Source of the DNA: an uncultured Mycobacterium sp.
GTDB taxonomy: Bacteria > Actinomycetota > Actinomycetes > Mycobacteriales > Mycobacteriaceae
Length of the DNA: 64,000 bases
Assembly (NCBI GenBank): GCA_900078375.1
Contig: FLQS01000030.1
Span: 1-64,000, forward strand
Reading direction: 5' to 3'
Of the stretch, positions 43,007 through 52,000 are shown one piece after another (within the stretch, counting starts at the first letter, position 1; every line of letters starts with the position of its first letter). Made by a program: the position numbers and the translations under genes. The notes below the pieces were generated by a model that was not told the origin of the DNA, made no database searches, and saw only the letters and a list, made by a program, of their open reading frames with translations.

Positions 43007-43543
43007 ATGTCTGCGTCCGCCCTCTCGACGACCGTCGTGGTACGCCGCGGCCTGTGCGCGGTGCTCGCCGCAACGGCGACCGGGGGTGCGGCCGCGCTCG
43101 CACTGCCGTCGTCCACGGCGACCGCTGCCACGGATCCTTGCGCCGCCAGCTCGATCGCCAAGACCGTCGGCACCGTCGCCACCAACACCGGGACCTACCT
43201 GGACAGCCACCCGCAGACCAACCAGGCGCTGACGACGATCTCCCAGCAGCAGGCGGGGCCGCAAACCCTGGCAGCGCTGAAGAGTTACTTCGACGCCAAT
43301 CCCGATGCGGCCAAGGACCTGCAAGCCATCCAGCAGCCGCTGACAAGTGTGTCCGCCCAGTGCAAGTTGCCGGTGAGCCTGCCGCAGCTGCTCGGCCTGC
43401 TGCAGTCGGCCCAGGCGGGCGGCCTGCCGGGAACCGCGGCGGGTGCGCTCGCGGGAGCGACGGCGGCCCAACAGGTTGCCGGCACCCAGGTTCCGCTCGG
43501 TGGCGGGCCGCTGCCGGGGCCGGCCACGTTCAGTGCGCGCTGA
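43007..43543 (+). CDS. Secreted haemophore-type protein (Rv0203-like)
   Basis: 178 residues, ATG 43007 (GAGGAG upstream). Signal peptide ends near STATAA-TDPC. Mature domain with two cysteines (DPCAAS, AQCKLP), YLDSHPQTNQALTTISQQQAG and YFDANPDAAKDLQAIQQPL follows the haemophore family. A 50-residue Ala/Gly/Pro-rich tail (GLPGTAAGALAGATAAQQ) is extra. Divergent location with mmpL11 is the same as Rv0203, which binds haem and passes it to MmpL3/MmpL11. No IdeR-type iron box is visible in the 267 bases between the two genes. Confidence 0.83.
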   Translation: MSASALSTTVVVRRGLCAVLAATATGGAAALALPSSTATAATDPCAASSIAKTVGTVATNTGTYLDSHPQTNQALTTISQQQAGPQTLAALKSYFDANPDAAKDLQAIQQPLTSVSAQCKLPVSLPQLLGLLQSAQAGGLPGTAAGALAGATAAQQVAGTQVPLGGGPLPGPATFSAR

Positions 43544-43551
43544 CCGACGAG

Positions 43552-43577
43552 GCACCGAAGCCCCACAGATGGGGTGC
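43552..43577. terminator. Hairpin after the haemophore gene
   Basis: CCCCA (43561-43565), CAGA, TGGGG (43570-43574), with GCACC and GGTGC outside that could form an alternative stem. It lies just after the haemophore stop codon and before the next gene's promoter region. No T-run. Function inferred from position. Confidence 0.45.
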
Positions 43578-43627
43578 TGACCAGCCGGATCGGAACATTC
43601 TCACGATTGGTTAAGCTCAAGGCGCGA

Positions 43628-43646
43628 AAGTCTGCAGCAAGTCTGC
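43628..43646. promoter_or_regulatory. 11-bp-phased direct repeat, candidate OmpR-type site
   Basis: AAGTCTGC at 43628-43635 is repeated exactly at 43639-43646, so the two copies lie one helical turn (11 bp) apart on the same face of DNA. OmpR/PhoB-class response regulators bind tandem repeats of this phase. It lies 64 bases upstream of the second haem-binding-type gene, which precedes an OmpR-class regulator/kinase pair, so it may be the autoregulatory site of that system. Confidence 0.5.
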
Positions 43647-43709
43647 TTAGCTTTCATCTGTCAGTAGCGGTTACTGGCACGGTTTCTCCCTACGTTAAGG
43701 AGTCCGAGC

Positions 43710-44081
43710 ATGTTGGTTAATGCCCGTCTTGCCCGTCGCGCGGTCGTCGGAGTGATCGGCACGGGCGCTGTCGCCGGCGCGATCCTGGTTGGCACGGCAC
43801 CGTCCGCGCTGGCCGATCCGCCGCCGAACTGCACCGCCGCCGACCTCGCTGGGGTCGCTGCCGGTGTGTCCGCTGCGACGTCGGCGTACCTGTTCACCCA
43901 CCCGGACGTCAACGCGTTCTTCACCGGTCTGGAAGGTGCGCCGCGCGACACTATCCGGTCCGAGGTGAAGCAGTATCTGGACTACAACCCCTCGGTGAAG
44001 GCTGACCTGCAGGGCATTCGCCAGCCCCTGGTCGACTTGAAGAACCGCTGCGGCAGCTCCCCCGACGTTCCTGTCTCCTAA
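43710..44081 (+). CDS. Exported haem-binding-type (haemophore-like) protein
   Basis: 123 residues, ATG 43710 with AAGGAG upstream. Signal peptide (GVIGTGAVAGAILVGTAPSALA-DPP). Mature part of about 88 residues with Cys in PPNCTAADLAGV and NRCGSS, YLFTHPDVNAFFTGLEG and VKQYLDYNPSVKADLQGIRQPL, the same layout as the haemophore proteins at 43007 and 14568. Only seven bases separate its stop from the response-regulator start, so it probably shares an operon with the two-component system. Confidence 0.8.
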   Translation: MLVNARLARRAVVGVIGTGAVAGAILVGTAPSALADPPPNCTAADLAGVAAGVSAATSAYLFTHPDVNAFFTGLEGAPRDTIRSEVKQYLDYNPSVKADLQGIRQPLVDLKNRCGSSPDVPVS

Positions 44082-44087
44082 CCCGCT

Positions 44088-44807
44088 GTGCGGGTAGGAC
44101 AGCAGCCCGCGCAGGAAGGCGCCGGCCGCACCGTCCTGATGGTCGATGACGACCCGGATGTCCGGACTTCGGTCGCACGTGGTTTGCGGCATTCGGGGTT
44201 CGATGTCCGGGTCGCGGCGACCGGCAAGGAAGCGTTGCGGCTCTTGGCTACCGAGAATCACGACGCCTTGGTGCTCGACGTTCAGATGCCCGAGCTTGAC
44301 GGTGTCGCGGTGGTGACCGCGCTGCGCGCGTTGGGGAATGACATCCCCATTTGTGTGCTCTCGGCACGCGACACCGTCAACGACCGCATCGCCGGTCTGG
44401 AGGCCGGCGCCGACGACTATCTGACCAAGCCCTTCGATCTGGGCGAGTTGGTGGCGCGGCTGCACGCGCTGCTGCGGCGCGCGGCCAGCTCGAACGAGGG
44501 CTCGGATGCCGTCACCATCGGACCGCTGACGATCGACACCGCCCGGCGGCTGGTGTTCGTCAACGGCGACCGGGTGGAACTCACCAAGCGCGAGTTCGAC
44601 CTGCTGGCGGTGCTCGCCGAAAACTCCGGTGTGGTGCTTTCCCGGCAGCGGCTCTTGGAATTGGTGTGGGGCTACGACTTTGAGGTCGACACCAACGTCG
44701 CCGACGTATTCATCAGCTACCTGCGCCGCAAGCTGGAACGTGAGGGCGTGCCGCGGGTGATCCACACCGTGCGTGGAATCGGGTACGTGCTCCGGTCGGA
44801 GCCGTGA
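44088..44807 (+). CDS. OmpR-class response regulator, PrrA-like
   Basis: 239 residues from GTG 44088. Receiver domain with acidic pair in VDDDPD, phospho-acceptor Asp64 in LVLDVQMPELDG and Lys114 in LTKPFD; C-terminal winged helix with TKREFDLLAVLAENSGVVLSRQRLLELVWGYDF and HTVRGIGYVLR. Close in sequence to PrrA of M. tuberculosis but in a different neighbourhood, so a paralogue. A small hairpin (ACCCG at 44081, CGGGT at 44091) overlaps the start region. The kinase gene overlaps its stop. Confidence 0.88.
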   Translation: MRVGQQPAQEGAGRTVLMVDDDPDVRTSVARGLRHSGFDVRVAATGKEALRLLATENHDALVLDVQMPELDGVAVVTALRALGNDIPICVLSARDTVNDRIAGLEAGADDYLTKPFDLGELVARLHALLRRAASSNEGSDAVTIGPLTIDTARRLVFVNGDRVELTKREFDLLAVLAENSGVVLSRQRLLELVWGYDFEVDTNVADVFISYLRRKLEREGVPRVIHTVRGIGYVLRSEP

Positions 44808-46144
44808 CCCAGCCGGTGAATTGGTCGGGCCGTAGCCTGTCCCTACGCGTCCGGGTCGCTCTGGCCGCCGCTCTGGCCGCCGCTTTCGTCGTCGCTCTGC
44901 TGGCGGTCCTGACATCGATCGTTCTGGCCAACAACGACAATGCGCAGCTGGATCGGCGGCTGGACTCGATCGTCGACGCCAGTATGTTTCCCGAGCAGCT
45001 ACGCGATCCCAGCCGAGTTCTGACGACCGGACGATCCCGGTCCACCGGTCAAGTCGTCTTCCAACGTGGCTTCCAACTGCCGCCGTTGCCGCCGGGAACC
45101 GCGACGGTCAACGTCAACAGCGTCGACTACCGGGTGCGGACGGTGAACGTCGAGCAGTCCGGCGGCATCCTGGTCTCGATCGGAATCCGTGCCGACAGCA
45201 TTCTGTTGAGTCGCGCTCGAATCCCGCTCTACGTGTTCATCGTGTGCCTTGCCGTCATGGTGGCGGCTGCGCTCGGCTGGATACTGGCCGGGCCGGCGAT
45301 CCGGCCGCTGCTGCGGCTGACCGAACAGACCAGGCGGCTGGGCAAGGGCAGTGACCAGTTGGAGCCGGTGCGCGGCGCCGCCGAAGCTGAGGACCTGTCC
45401 GAGGCGATGGTCGCGATGCTGCACCGCCTGGCCGAGGCCCAGGTGGCGACCACGAATTCGCTTCAGGCTGCCCAGGATTTCGCCGCCAACGCCGCCCACG
45501 AACTGCGCACGCCGCTGACGGCGATGCGCGCCGATCTGGACACCCTGCGCATCCACGACCTACCGCCGGAAGAGCGTGAAGAGGTGGTCGGCGACCTGGC
45601 CCGGGCACAACGCCGCGTCGAGGCCATCATCACCGCACTGGGCCAGCTGGCCTCCGGGCAGCTGGCCCGCACCGAGGACCGCGAGCCGATCGACGTCGCC
45701 GAGATGCTCGACCGGGTGGCCCGGGAGAACGTCCGCTCGGGTGCGGTCGAGATCATCGTGGAGGCTGACGAGGCAGGCACGGTGTGGGGCTGGCCGGCCG
45801 GTTTGCGGCTGGCGGTGGACAACCTGGTTCGCAACGCGATCACCCACGGTGAGGCCACCCGCATCGTGCTGCGCGCCCGTCGTTATGAATGGCTGCTGGC
45901 GATCACCGTCGACGACAACGGCCGGGGACTTCCCGCCGAAGAGCACCAAAAAGTGTTGGGGCGCTTCGCCCGTGGCAGTACCGCCACAGCGGGGGGATCA
46001 GGTCTGGGGCTGGCGCTGGTGGCTCAGCAGGCAGCGCTGCACGGTGGCAGCATCGAGCTCTCCGACGGTCCGCTCGGCGGGTTGCGTGCGGTCCTGACGG
46101 TGTCGACCTACCCCGAGCCCGTCATGCCGACCGGGCAGGCCTAA
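44804..46144 (+). CDS. Sensor histidine kinase, PrrB-like
   Basis: 446 residues from GTG 44804, overlapping the regulator stop (GTGA). Two membrane segments (about 18-42 and 140-163) enclose a sensor loop of about 100 residues; then HAMP, HisKA with His232 in NAAHELRTPLTA, and an ATPase domain with VDNLVRNAITHG, DDNGRGLP and GSGLGLALV. The signal is unknown; adjacency to haemophore genes suggests an envelope or haem-related cue. The last four bases overlap the convergent DUF3054 gene. Confidence 0.88.
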   Translation: MTQPVNWSGRSLSLRVRVALAAALAAAFVVALLAVLTSIVLANNDNAQLDRRLDSIVDASMFPEQLRDPSRVLTTGRSRSTGQVVFQRGFQLPPLPPGTATVNVNSVDYRVRTVNVEQSGGILVSIGIRADSILLSRARIPLYVFIVCLAVMVAAALGWILAGPAIRPLLRLTEQTRRLGKGSDQLEPVRGAAEAEDLSEAMVAMLHRLAEAQVATTNSLQAAQDFAANAAHELRTPLTAMRADLDTLRIHDLPPEEREEVVGDLARAQRRVEAIITALGQLASGQLARTEDREPIDVAEMLDRVARENVRSGAVEIIVEADEAGTVWGWPAGLRLAVDNLVRNAITHGEATRIVLRARRYEWLLAITVDDNGRGLPAEEHQKVLGRFARGSTATAGGSGLGLALVAQQAALHGGSIELSDGPLGGLRAVLTVSTYPEPVMPTGQA

Positions 46145-46518
46145 CCACTGCGCTTGCGCACCAGCGCAGCGATCCCTCGCCAGCCCAACAGCAGCAGGGC
46201 GGTCACCACCGAAGCGACGATGACGAAGCTGGTCGCGACTCCCTGAGAACTGGCTTTGCGCAACAACATTCCGACGACGACGGTGGTCAGCCACACGATG
46301 ACACCGGTGGGAGCGAGGGCGGTCGGGGCTCGCCAGCCGCGGGAGATCAGCCAGCCGAGCGCCGTGCCGGACAGGAAAGGCCATGCGGTGTCGGCGATTC
46401 CGGCGAGGGTCAGTCCTTCGGCGTGGCTGCGGCGACCAAGCGCACAGAACACGAGGACACAGACGATGTCGCCGGCCAGTGCCAGAACCGCGGGCCGGGT
46501 ATTGGTACGAACTGCCAT
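46141..46518 (-). CDS. DUF3054 membrane protein
   Basis: 125 residues from ATG 46516-46518 (MAVRTN); four membrane segments. Signature LALAGDIVCVLVFCALGRRSHAEG and GIADTAWPFLSGTALGWLISRGWRAP identify the DUF3054 family of unknown function. Overlaps the kinase stop on the opposite strand. Confidence 0.82.
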   Translation of the reverse strand: MAVRTNTRPAVLALAGDIVCVLVFCALGRRSHAEGLTLAGIADTAWPFLSGTALGWLISRGWRAPTALAPTGVIVWLTTVVVGMLLRKASSQGVATSFVIVASVVTALLLLGWRGIAALVRKRSG

Positions 46519-46541
46519 GGGGGGATCCAAGCACAGGTATG

Positions 46542-47726
46542 TCAGGGCCGGGCGTCGTCCTCCGTGCCGGGGCCTGGTGGCGGTGGCAGCGGACCTTGCA
46601 GTGCGGTGTCAGCGGGATTGTCGGGCGCTGCGCCGTGGTCGTGCTCGGCCTCGGCTCGGGCTATCTCGTCGGCGACGGCCTCGGGGTCCAATGCCCCCTC
46701 GGTGCGGAACATGAAGAAGAACACCACCCAGCCGATCGTCGAGATGAAGATCCAGCTCACCAAGCGGTAGATCAGCATCGCGGAGATGGCGGCGGGCAGC
46801 GCCATCCCGCTGGACACCAGGCCGGGAACCAGGACGGCCTCCACCACCAGCAGGCCCCCGGGCATCAGCGGGATCGAGCCGACCGCACGGGCTGCCGCGT
46901 AGGCGACGGTCAGCCCCGCCAGCGACGGCATGCCGCCGGCGGCATATGCGGCGAAGGCCAGGCACGCCACATCGCAGACCCAGTTGAAGAACGACCAGCT
47001 GAATGCCACCCCGAGGGTCCGGCGACTCAGGCTGACCGATTCCAGTTGGGCCAGGGTCTCACGCCACTTGCGCAGGCCGGTGTCGGCGGGCTTGCCGCGC
47101 ACGGAGTTGACCCACCCCAACACCCTGGCGCCGATGCCGTCGATGAGTTCGGGGCGGGTGGCCACCGCCTGGGCGAGTAGCAGCAGCGCGATGAACCCGC
47201 CGAGGGTGAACAGCAGCGAGAACGGATTGTTCTTGGCGCCCAACAGGAATGCGCCGCCGAGGCCGAGTAGCGCGAGCCCGACGACCTGCAGCGCCCCCGA
47301 CATGACCAGCTGCCAGGACGCGACCACCGGGGATGCGCCCCAGAGCCGCTGCTGCCGGTAGACGAAGGTGGCCGAGAGCACCGGACCGCCGGGCATCGTG
47401 GTGCTCAGTCCATTGCCGGCGTAGAACGCGGCCTCGGAGCGCCACTGGTGCACGATGACGCCGGCCGATCGCAGTAGCGTCCGCTGAATCTGGGCGAAGC
47501 TGTGCATCGACAGCATGGCCGCGGCGATGGCGGCCAGCACCCACCACGCGTTGGCCGTGATCAGGCTTTTCCAGGCTTTGGCCAGCTGATCCCACACCAG
47601 GGTGGCCTCGACGGCCAGCACGATCACGGCAACGCTGAGCACCGCCCAGCGGACCCACCAATACTTCCCGCGTGCCGGGGGGTCGTGTTCCTCGCGGGCG
47701 GTGTTGACCGGCGCGTCGTAGGACAC
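46542..47726 (-). CDS. Lysylphosphatidylglycerol synthase/UPF0104-type membrane protein (Rv0204c-like)
   Basis: 394 residues from GTG 47724-47726. An in-frame ATG at 47756 also exists, but TAGTCT (minus strand, 47739-47734) plus seven bases before the GTG fits a leaderless promoter. About eight membrane segments; conserved NGLSTTMPGGPVLSATFVYRQ, YAAARAVGSIPLMPGGLLVVEAVLVPGL are typical of the LPG_synthase_TM (flippase-like) family. The acidic/proline-rich C-terminus (HDHGAAPDNP) is cytoplasmic. Divergent from the Rv0205-like gene as in M. tuberculosis. Confidence 0.83.
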   Translation of the reverse strand: MSYDAPVNTAREEHDPPARGKYWWVRWAVLSVAVIVLAVEATLVWDQLAKAWKSLITANAWWVLAAIAAAMLSMHSFAQIQRTLLRSAGVIVHQWRSEAAFYAGNGLSTTMPGGPVLSATFVYRQQRLWGASPVVASWQLVMSGALQVVGLALLGLGGAFLLGAKNNPFSLLFTLGGFIALLLLAQAVATRPELIDGIGARVLGWVNSVRGKPADTGLRKWRETLAQLESVSLSRRTLGVAFSWSFFNWVCDVACLAFAAYAAGGMPSLAGLTVAYAAARAVGSIPLMPGGLLVVEAVLVPGLVSSGMALPAAISAMLIYRLVSWIFISTIGWVVFFFMFRTEGALDPEAVADEIARAEAEHDHGAAPDNPADTALQGPLPPPPGPGTEDDARP

Positions 47727-47806
47727 GCAGTTCAGACTAACTGTGCGGACTGGCATCGCCAGTGTTCGGCACGGGATGTCCGCCCGTGGCGGTTACGCTT
47801 GGCCGC

Positions 47807-48958
47807 ATGCCGGCGACGCGCGCTTCGGACGACGAATCCGTCGACCCCCTCGTCCGTAAAGCTGCAGCGTGGTCGTGGCGTCTGCTGGTGATCGGGACAG
47901 CGATCGTGGCGCTGTTGCTGGTCGTGCAACGCCTCCAGGTCATCGTCGTCCCAGTCGCACTGGCGACCATGCTGGCCGCGCTGCTGCTGCCGGCCGTCGA
48001 CTGGCTCGACCGCCGCGGCGCACCGCGCGGTGGCGCGGTGGCGTTGGTCCTGCTCGCCGGCATCGCATTATTCGGTGGAATCATGACTTTCGTTGTCAGC
48101 CAATTTGTTTCGGGCCTGCCGGGGCTGGTGGAACAGGTCACGCACAGCATCGACACCCTCCGTCGGTGGCTCATCGAGGGCCCGGCGCACCTGAGCCGCG
48201 AACAGATCGACAACGCCGGCAACACCGCGATCAAGGCGCTACGGGACAACCAGGAGAAGCTGACCACCGGCGCATTGTCGACGGCGGCCACGCTCACCGA
48301 GATCATCACCGGCGCGCTGTTGGTGTTCTTCACGCTGATCTTCTTGTTGCACGGCGGCCGCAACATCTACGGGTTCGTCACCAGGATCGTCCCGTCGGCG
48401 ACCCGGGAACGGGTGCGTGACGCCGGGCGCGCCGGGTTCGGATCGCTGATCGGCTACGTGCGGGCCACGTTCCTGGTGGCGCTGGTCGACGCGGTCGGCA
48501 TCGGCACCGGCCTGGCGATCATGGGCATCCCGCTGGCACTGCCGCTGGCATCGTTGGTGTTCCTCGGCGCCTTCATCCCGCTGGTCGGTGCGATCATCAC
48601 CGGATTCCTCGCCGTCGTGGTGGCGCTCTTGGCCAAGGGTGTCTTCTACGCCCTGATCACGCTGGGGCTGATCATCGCGGTGCAGCAGCTGGAGGCGCAC
48701 ATCCTGCAGCCGCTGGTGATGGGTCGCGCCGTGTCGATCCACCCGCTCGCAATCGTGCTGGCGATCGCGGCGGGCGGTGTGCTGGCCGGCATCGTCGGCG
48801 CCCTGTTGGCGGTGCCGTTGGTGGCCTTCCTCAACAGCTCGATCCGGGTTCTGGTGGCGGAGAACCCAGCCGAAGAGGCCGCTGAACTCGAAGCGCAAGC
48901 AGGCGTCGCGATCGACGCCGAACCGGATGTCGTGCCGCCGAGACGCGAACGCGACTAG
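47807..48958 (+). CDS. AI-2E (PerM) family transporter (Rv0205-like)
   Basis: 383 residues from ATG 47807; TACGCT at 47794-47799 and seven bases fit a leaderless promoter. Seven or eight membrane segments with the family pattern: VVPVALATMLAALLLPAVDWL near the start, GSLIGYVRATFLVALVDAVGIGTGLAIMGIPLALPLASLVFLGAFIPLVGAI, and QQLEAHILQPLVMGRAVSIHPL near the end. The family is linked to export of AI-2 or other small molecules; the substrate here is unknown. Position between Rv0204c-like and mmpL3 is conserved. Confidence 0.87.
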   Translation: MPATRASDDESVDPLVRKAAAWSWRLLVIGTAIVALLLVVQRLQVIVVPVALATMLAALLLPAVDWLDRRGAPRGGAVALVLLAGIALFGGIMTFVVSQFVSGLPGLVEQVTHSIDTLRRWLIEGPAHLSREQIDNAGNTAIKALRDNQEKLTTGALSTAATLTEIITGALLVFFTLIFLLHGGRNIYGFVTRIVPSATRERVRDAGRAGFGSLIGYVRATFLVALVDAVGIGTGLAIMGIPLALPLASLVFLGAFIPLVGAIITGFLAVVVALLAKGVFYALITLGLIIAVQQLEAHILQPLVMGRAVSIHPLAIVLAIAAGGVLAGIVGALLAVPLVAFLNSSIRVLVAENPAEEAAELEAQAGVAIDAEPDVVPPRRERD

Positions 48959-48973
48959 CCCAGACGTTGATCC

Positions 48974-49017
48974 AGAACTAGGAGCGAAATTCCGGCTGGA
49001 TCTTCGCTCTCAGTTCT
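48974..49017. terminator. Imperfect hairpin between convergent genes
   Basis: Arms AGAACTAGGAGCGAA (48974-48988) and TTCGCTCTCAGTTCT (49003-49017) pair at 13 of 15 positions around a 14-base loop. It lies between the AI-2E gene stop and the stop of the large repeat protein and could terminate both. Confidence 0.6.
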
Positions 49018-52000
49018 GACTGAATTCGGGCTGACTCCCGTCGACACGGATCGCCCACACGCCCGAGGTCGTCGTCATGTACCTGGTGCCACCGACGGTG
49101 AAGATCGAGTCGGCATGCACCATCTGCCCGGGGAAGTCATCGACGAATGCGCCGTCGGCAGTCAAAGCCAACACGTGCGTCATGATGTCGTCGAGCCCGT
49201 CGGCGTCGTCGGGGTATGACATGAATGCCAGGTAGGTGGTGTCGCCGGTGTCGGTGCGTAGCACCTGATACCCAGACAATGGGTCGGCGAGCCCCGCCGG
49301 GCCATCGGGCGTTAGGGCCACCACGTAGGTCTTGGTGGAGTCGGTCCCGCCGCCGGATTCGTCCGGAGAGACCGTCGACAATAGGTAGGTGATGTCGCCG
49401 ACGACGATCGTCTGACTGGCCCAACCGAGGTAGTCCACTGACACCAGGCCCTCGGGTGTGAGTGCGATGACGTGGGTAGTGCTCGTCGTGTAGCTTCCAC
49501 CGCCGAGCGGCTCCCACTCAGCTGTCACCACGTAGGTCGTGTCGCCTGCGACGACGAACGGTTCGTCGGTCCGCAGCTCGCCCGCGATGGGCGTGCCGGC
49601 CACGATGGCTCCGTCCGGCTTCACGGCCGTGAAATAGGTTTGAGCAGAGTCGTATTCGCCGGTCTGCGTCACCAGATAAGTCGTGTCGCCGACGACGATC
49701 GGGGTGTGGCTCGAGTGTCCAGGCAGCGGGGCGGACACGGGAGTGAGGCCGCTCGGTCCCAAGGTCACCAGGGTGGTCTGGTGGGCGCCGGAGGGATCGT
49801 CGGTCTCGACGGCCAGGAAGTGAGTGTCGCCGACGACGATCACGCTGAAGTTGTTGTCGGAATTCAACCGGCCGGTCAGGGGATCACCGATCGGTGTGAG
49901 GCCGTCGGCGGTGACCACCATCAACTGGATCTGGTAGCGAGTGGCGGAATCATATTCCTCCTCCAGCACCAGATAGGTGGTGTCGCCGACGACGATCGGC
50001 TCGCTGCTCGGGTATCCGGGAACCGGATCGAGCCCCGAGGTTGGGCCGGCGGGCCCCATGGCTGTCAGGAAGGTCCTGCTGTAGGCGTAGGTCCCGTCGG
50101 CGGTCCAGTAGTACCTCGTCGTCGTCGTCAAGTAGCTGGTGTCTCCGACCACGAGGACGGGATCGAAGTCCACACGGCCGAGGATGGCTGGGCTCACCGG
50201 CCCCACGCCGTCTGACCGCAACGACGTCAGGTAGGTCTGATATCCGACGGCCGTATCCCATTTTTGCGTCATCAGGTATGTGACACCGTCCACGACGATC
50301 GACGGTGTGTCCCACATCGACAGGTATCCGGGAATGGGGTCGCCCACCACGGTGATACCGCCAGTCGCCGGCGCCAATGTCGTCACCCACGTTTGCCACG
50401 AATTGGATTCGTCGTCGCCGGTCTCCGAAAGCAGGTACGTGGTGCCGTCGATGACGATCGGATCCCCTTTGCGGACACCGGGAATGGACCCGACCGGTAT
50501 CGCACCGTCAGCAGTCAGCGCCACAACATGGGTGACGATGCGCGAATGCGGGGTCACGAGCAGGTAGGTGGTGTCGCCGATGACGATCGGCTCGTCGGTC
50601 GCCGATCCGGAAATCGACATCGGGGGTACCACGCCGTCGTAACCGACCGACGTGACGCGGGTTTCGTAGCCGGTTTCGTAGTCGCCCGTATGCGTCACCA
50701 GATAGGTGATGTCGCCCACGACAATCGAATAGCCCCACGAATCCTCGTGTAAATCCCCGGGAATCGACGTCGTGGACCCTACGCCGCCAGGCCCGAGTCG
50801 GGTCACATGGGTCTGGTAGCCGGTTTCGTAATTGCCAGTTTCGGTGACCAGGTAGGTGGTGTCGCCGATGACGATCGGATCGTGGTACGCAGACCCGGGG
50901 ATCGACATCGTCGGGGTGAGGCCGCCAGGCCCCAATCCGGTGAGGTGGGTCTGGTAGCCGTTCGTGTAATCACCGGTTTCGGTGAGCAGGTAGGTGGTGT
51001 CGCCGACGACGATCAGATCGTCGAATGAGCCCTCGAGAGTTCCGTCGAGAGTGGCCAGGCCGTCAGGCCTCAACTCCGAGAGGTAGGTCCGATACCCGGT
51101 GGCGTCATCGGCCGTCCACGACACCACGTAGGTGGTGTCTCCGACGGCGAACGCGTCACTTGCAACGCCGGTCGCCGAGTGGCTGCCGACGGGGATGCTG
51201 TAGCTGCCGTCGCTGTGGATGACGGCCACCAGATACGAGTACGTTTGGTCGTCCGGCGCACTGAAGATGTCGTCGAAGCCACCGATACCGAAGACGTAGG
51301 CGTCGCCGGTGGCGGGATCGACGAACGGCAGCACCGCGACCGTTCCGGCCGGCAGCGTGAGCGCGGCGTTCGGCGCCCCGGCGATGTTCTCGGACACCGG
51401 GATCGGCGGAGTAGTGGAAATGCCGTCGGTCGCCGTGATGGTGAATGTAAGCTTCACTGCTGCAGGCGAATCCGGCGAAAAGTAGCCCGCGAGGACGCGG
51501 GTTCGCGGATACGGGGTGAAGCTCCACTCGCCGGTCTGTTCGTCCAGCTCGAACACGCCCAATGTCGGATCCGGCGCGGTGACTACCGTGTAGGTCAGCG
51601 GGTCGTCGTCGGTGACGTTGAAGTGCCCCTTGATCTTTCCGGTAACCGGGTCGGGTCCCGCCGGATTGAGCGAATAGGGTTGCGCGTCGACGACGGGTGC
51701 GGGATCAACCGACTTGACGGTGATGGAGACGGTGCCTACTGCATTGCCGCCCTTGCCGTCTGAGATCGTGTAACTGAAAGTATCTGTGCCGTAGAAGTTT
51801 TCCGCCGGGGTGTAGGTGAACGATCCGTTGGCGTCCAGAGTGAGGCTGCCGTGGCTGGGTCCGGTGCCCACCGCGGCGGTCAGGACATCGCCATCGGGAT
51901 CGGTGTCGTTGGTCAACACGTTGCCGGTCAGCTGGGTGTTCTCGTTGGTCGTGAAGCTGTCGTTGACCGCACTGGGAACCTGGTTGGGCGGCGGTACGAC

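Noticed and set aside
42740..43555. Upstream extension of mmpL11 by about 270 codons
   Set aside because: The extension runs through the divergent haemophore gene; the known MmpL11 start MMRLS lies at 42739.
44081..44095. Small hairpin ACCCG-CTGTG-CGGGT at the start of the response regulator
   Set aside because: Only five base pairs and it overlaps the start codon; too weak to call a terminator between two genes that look co-transcribed.
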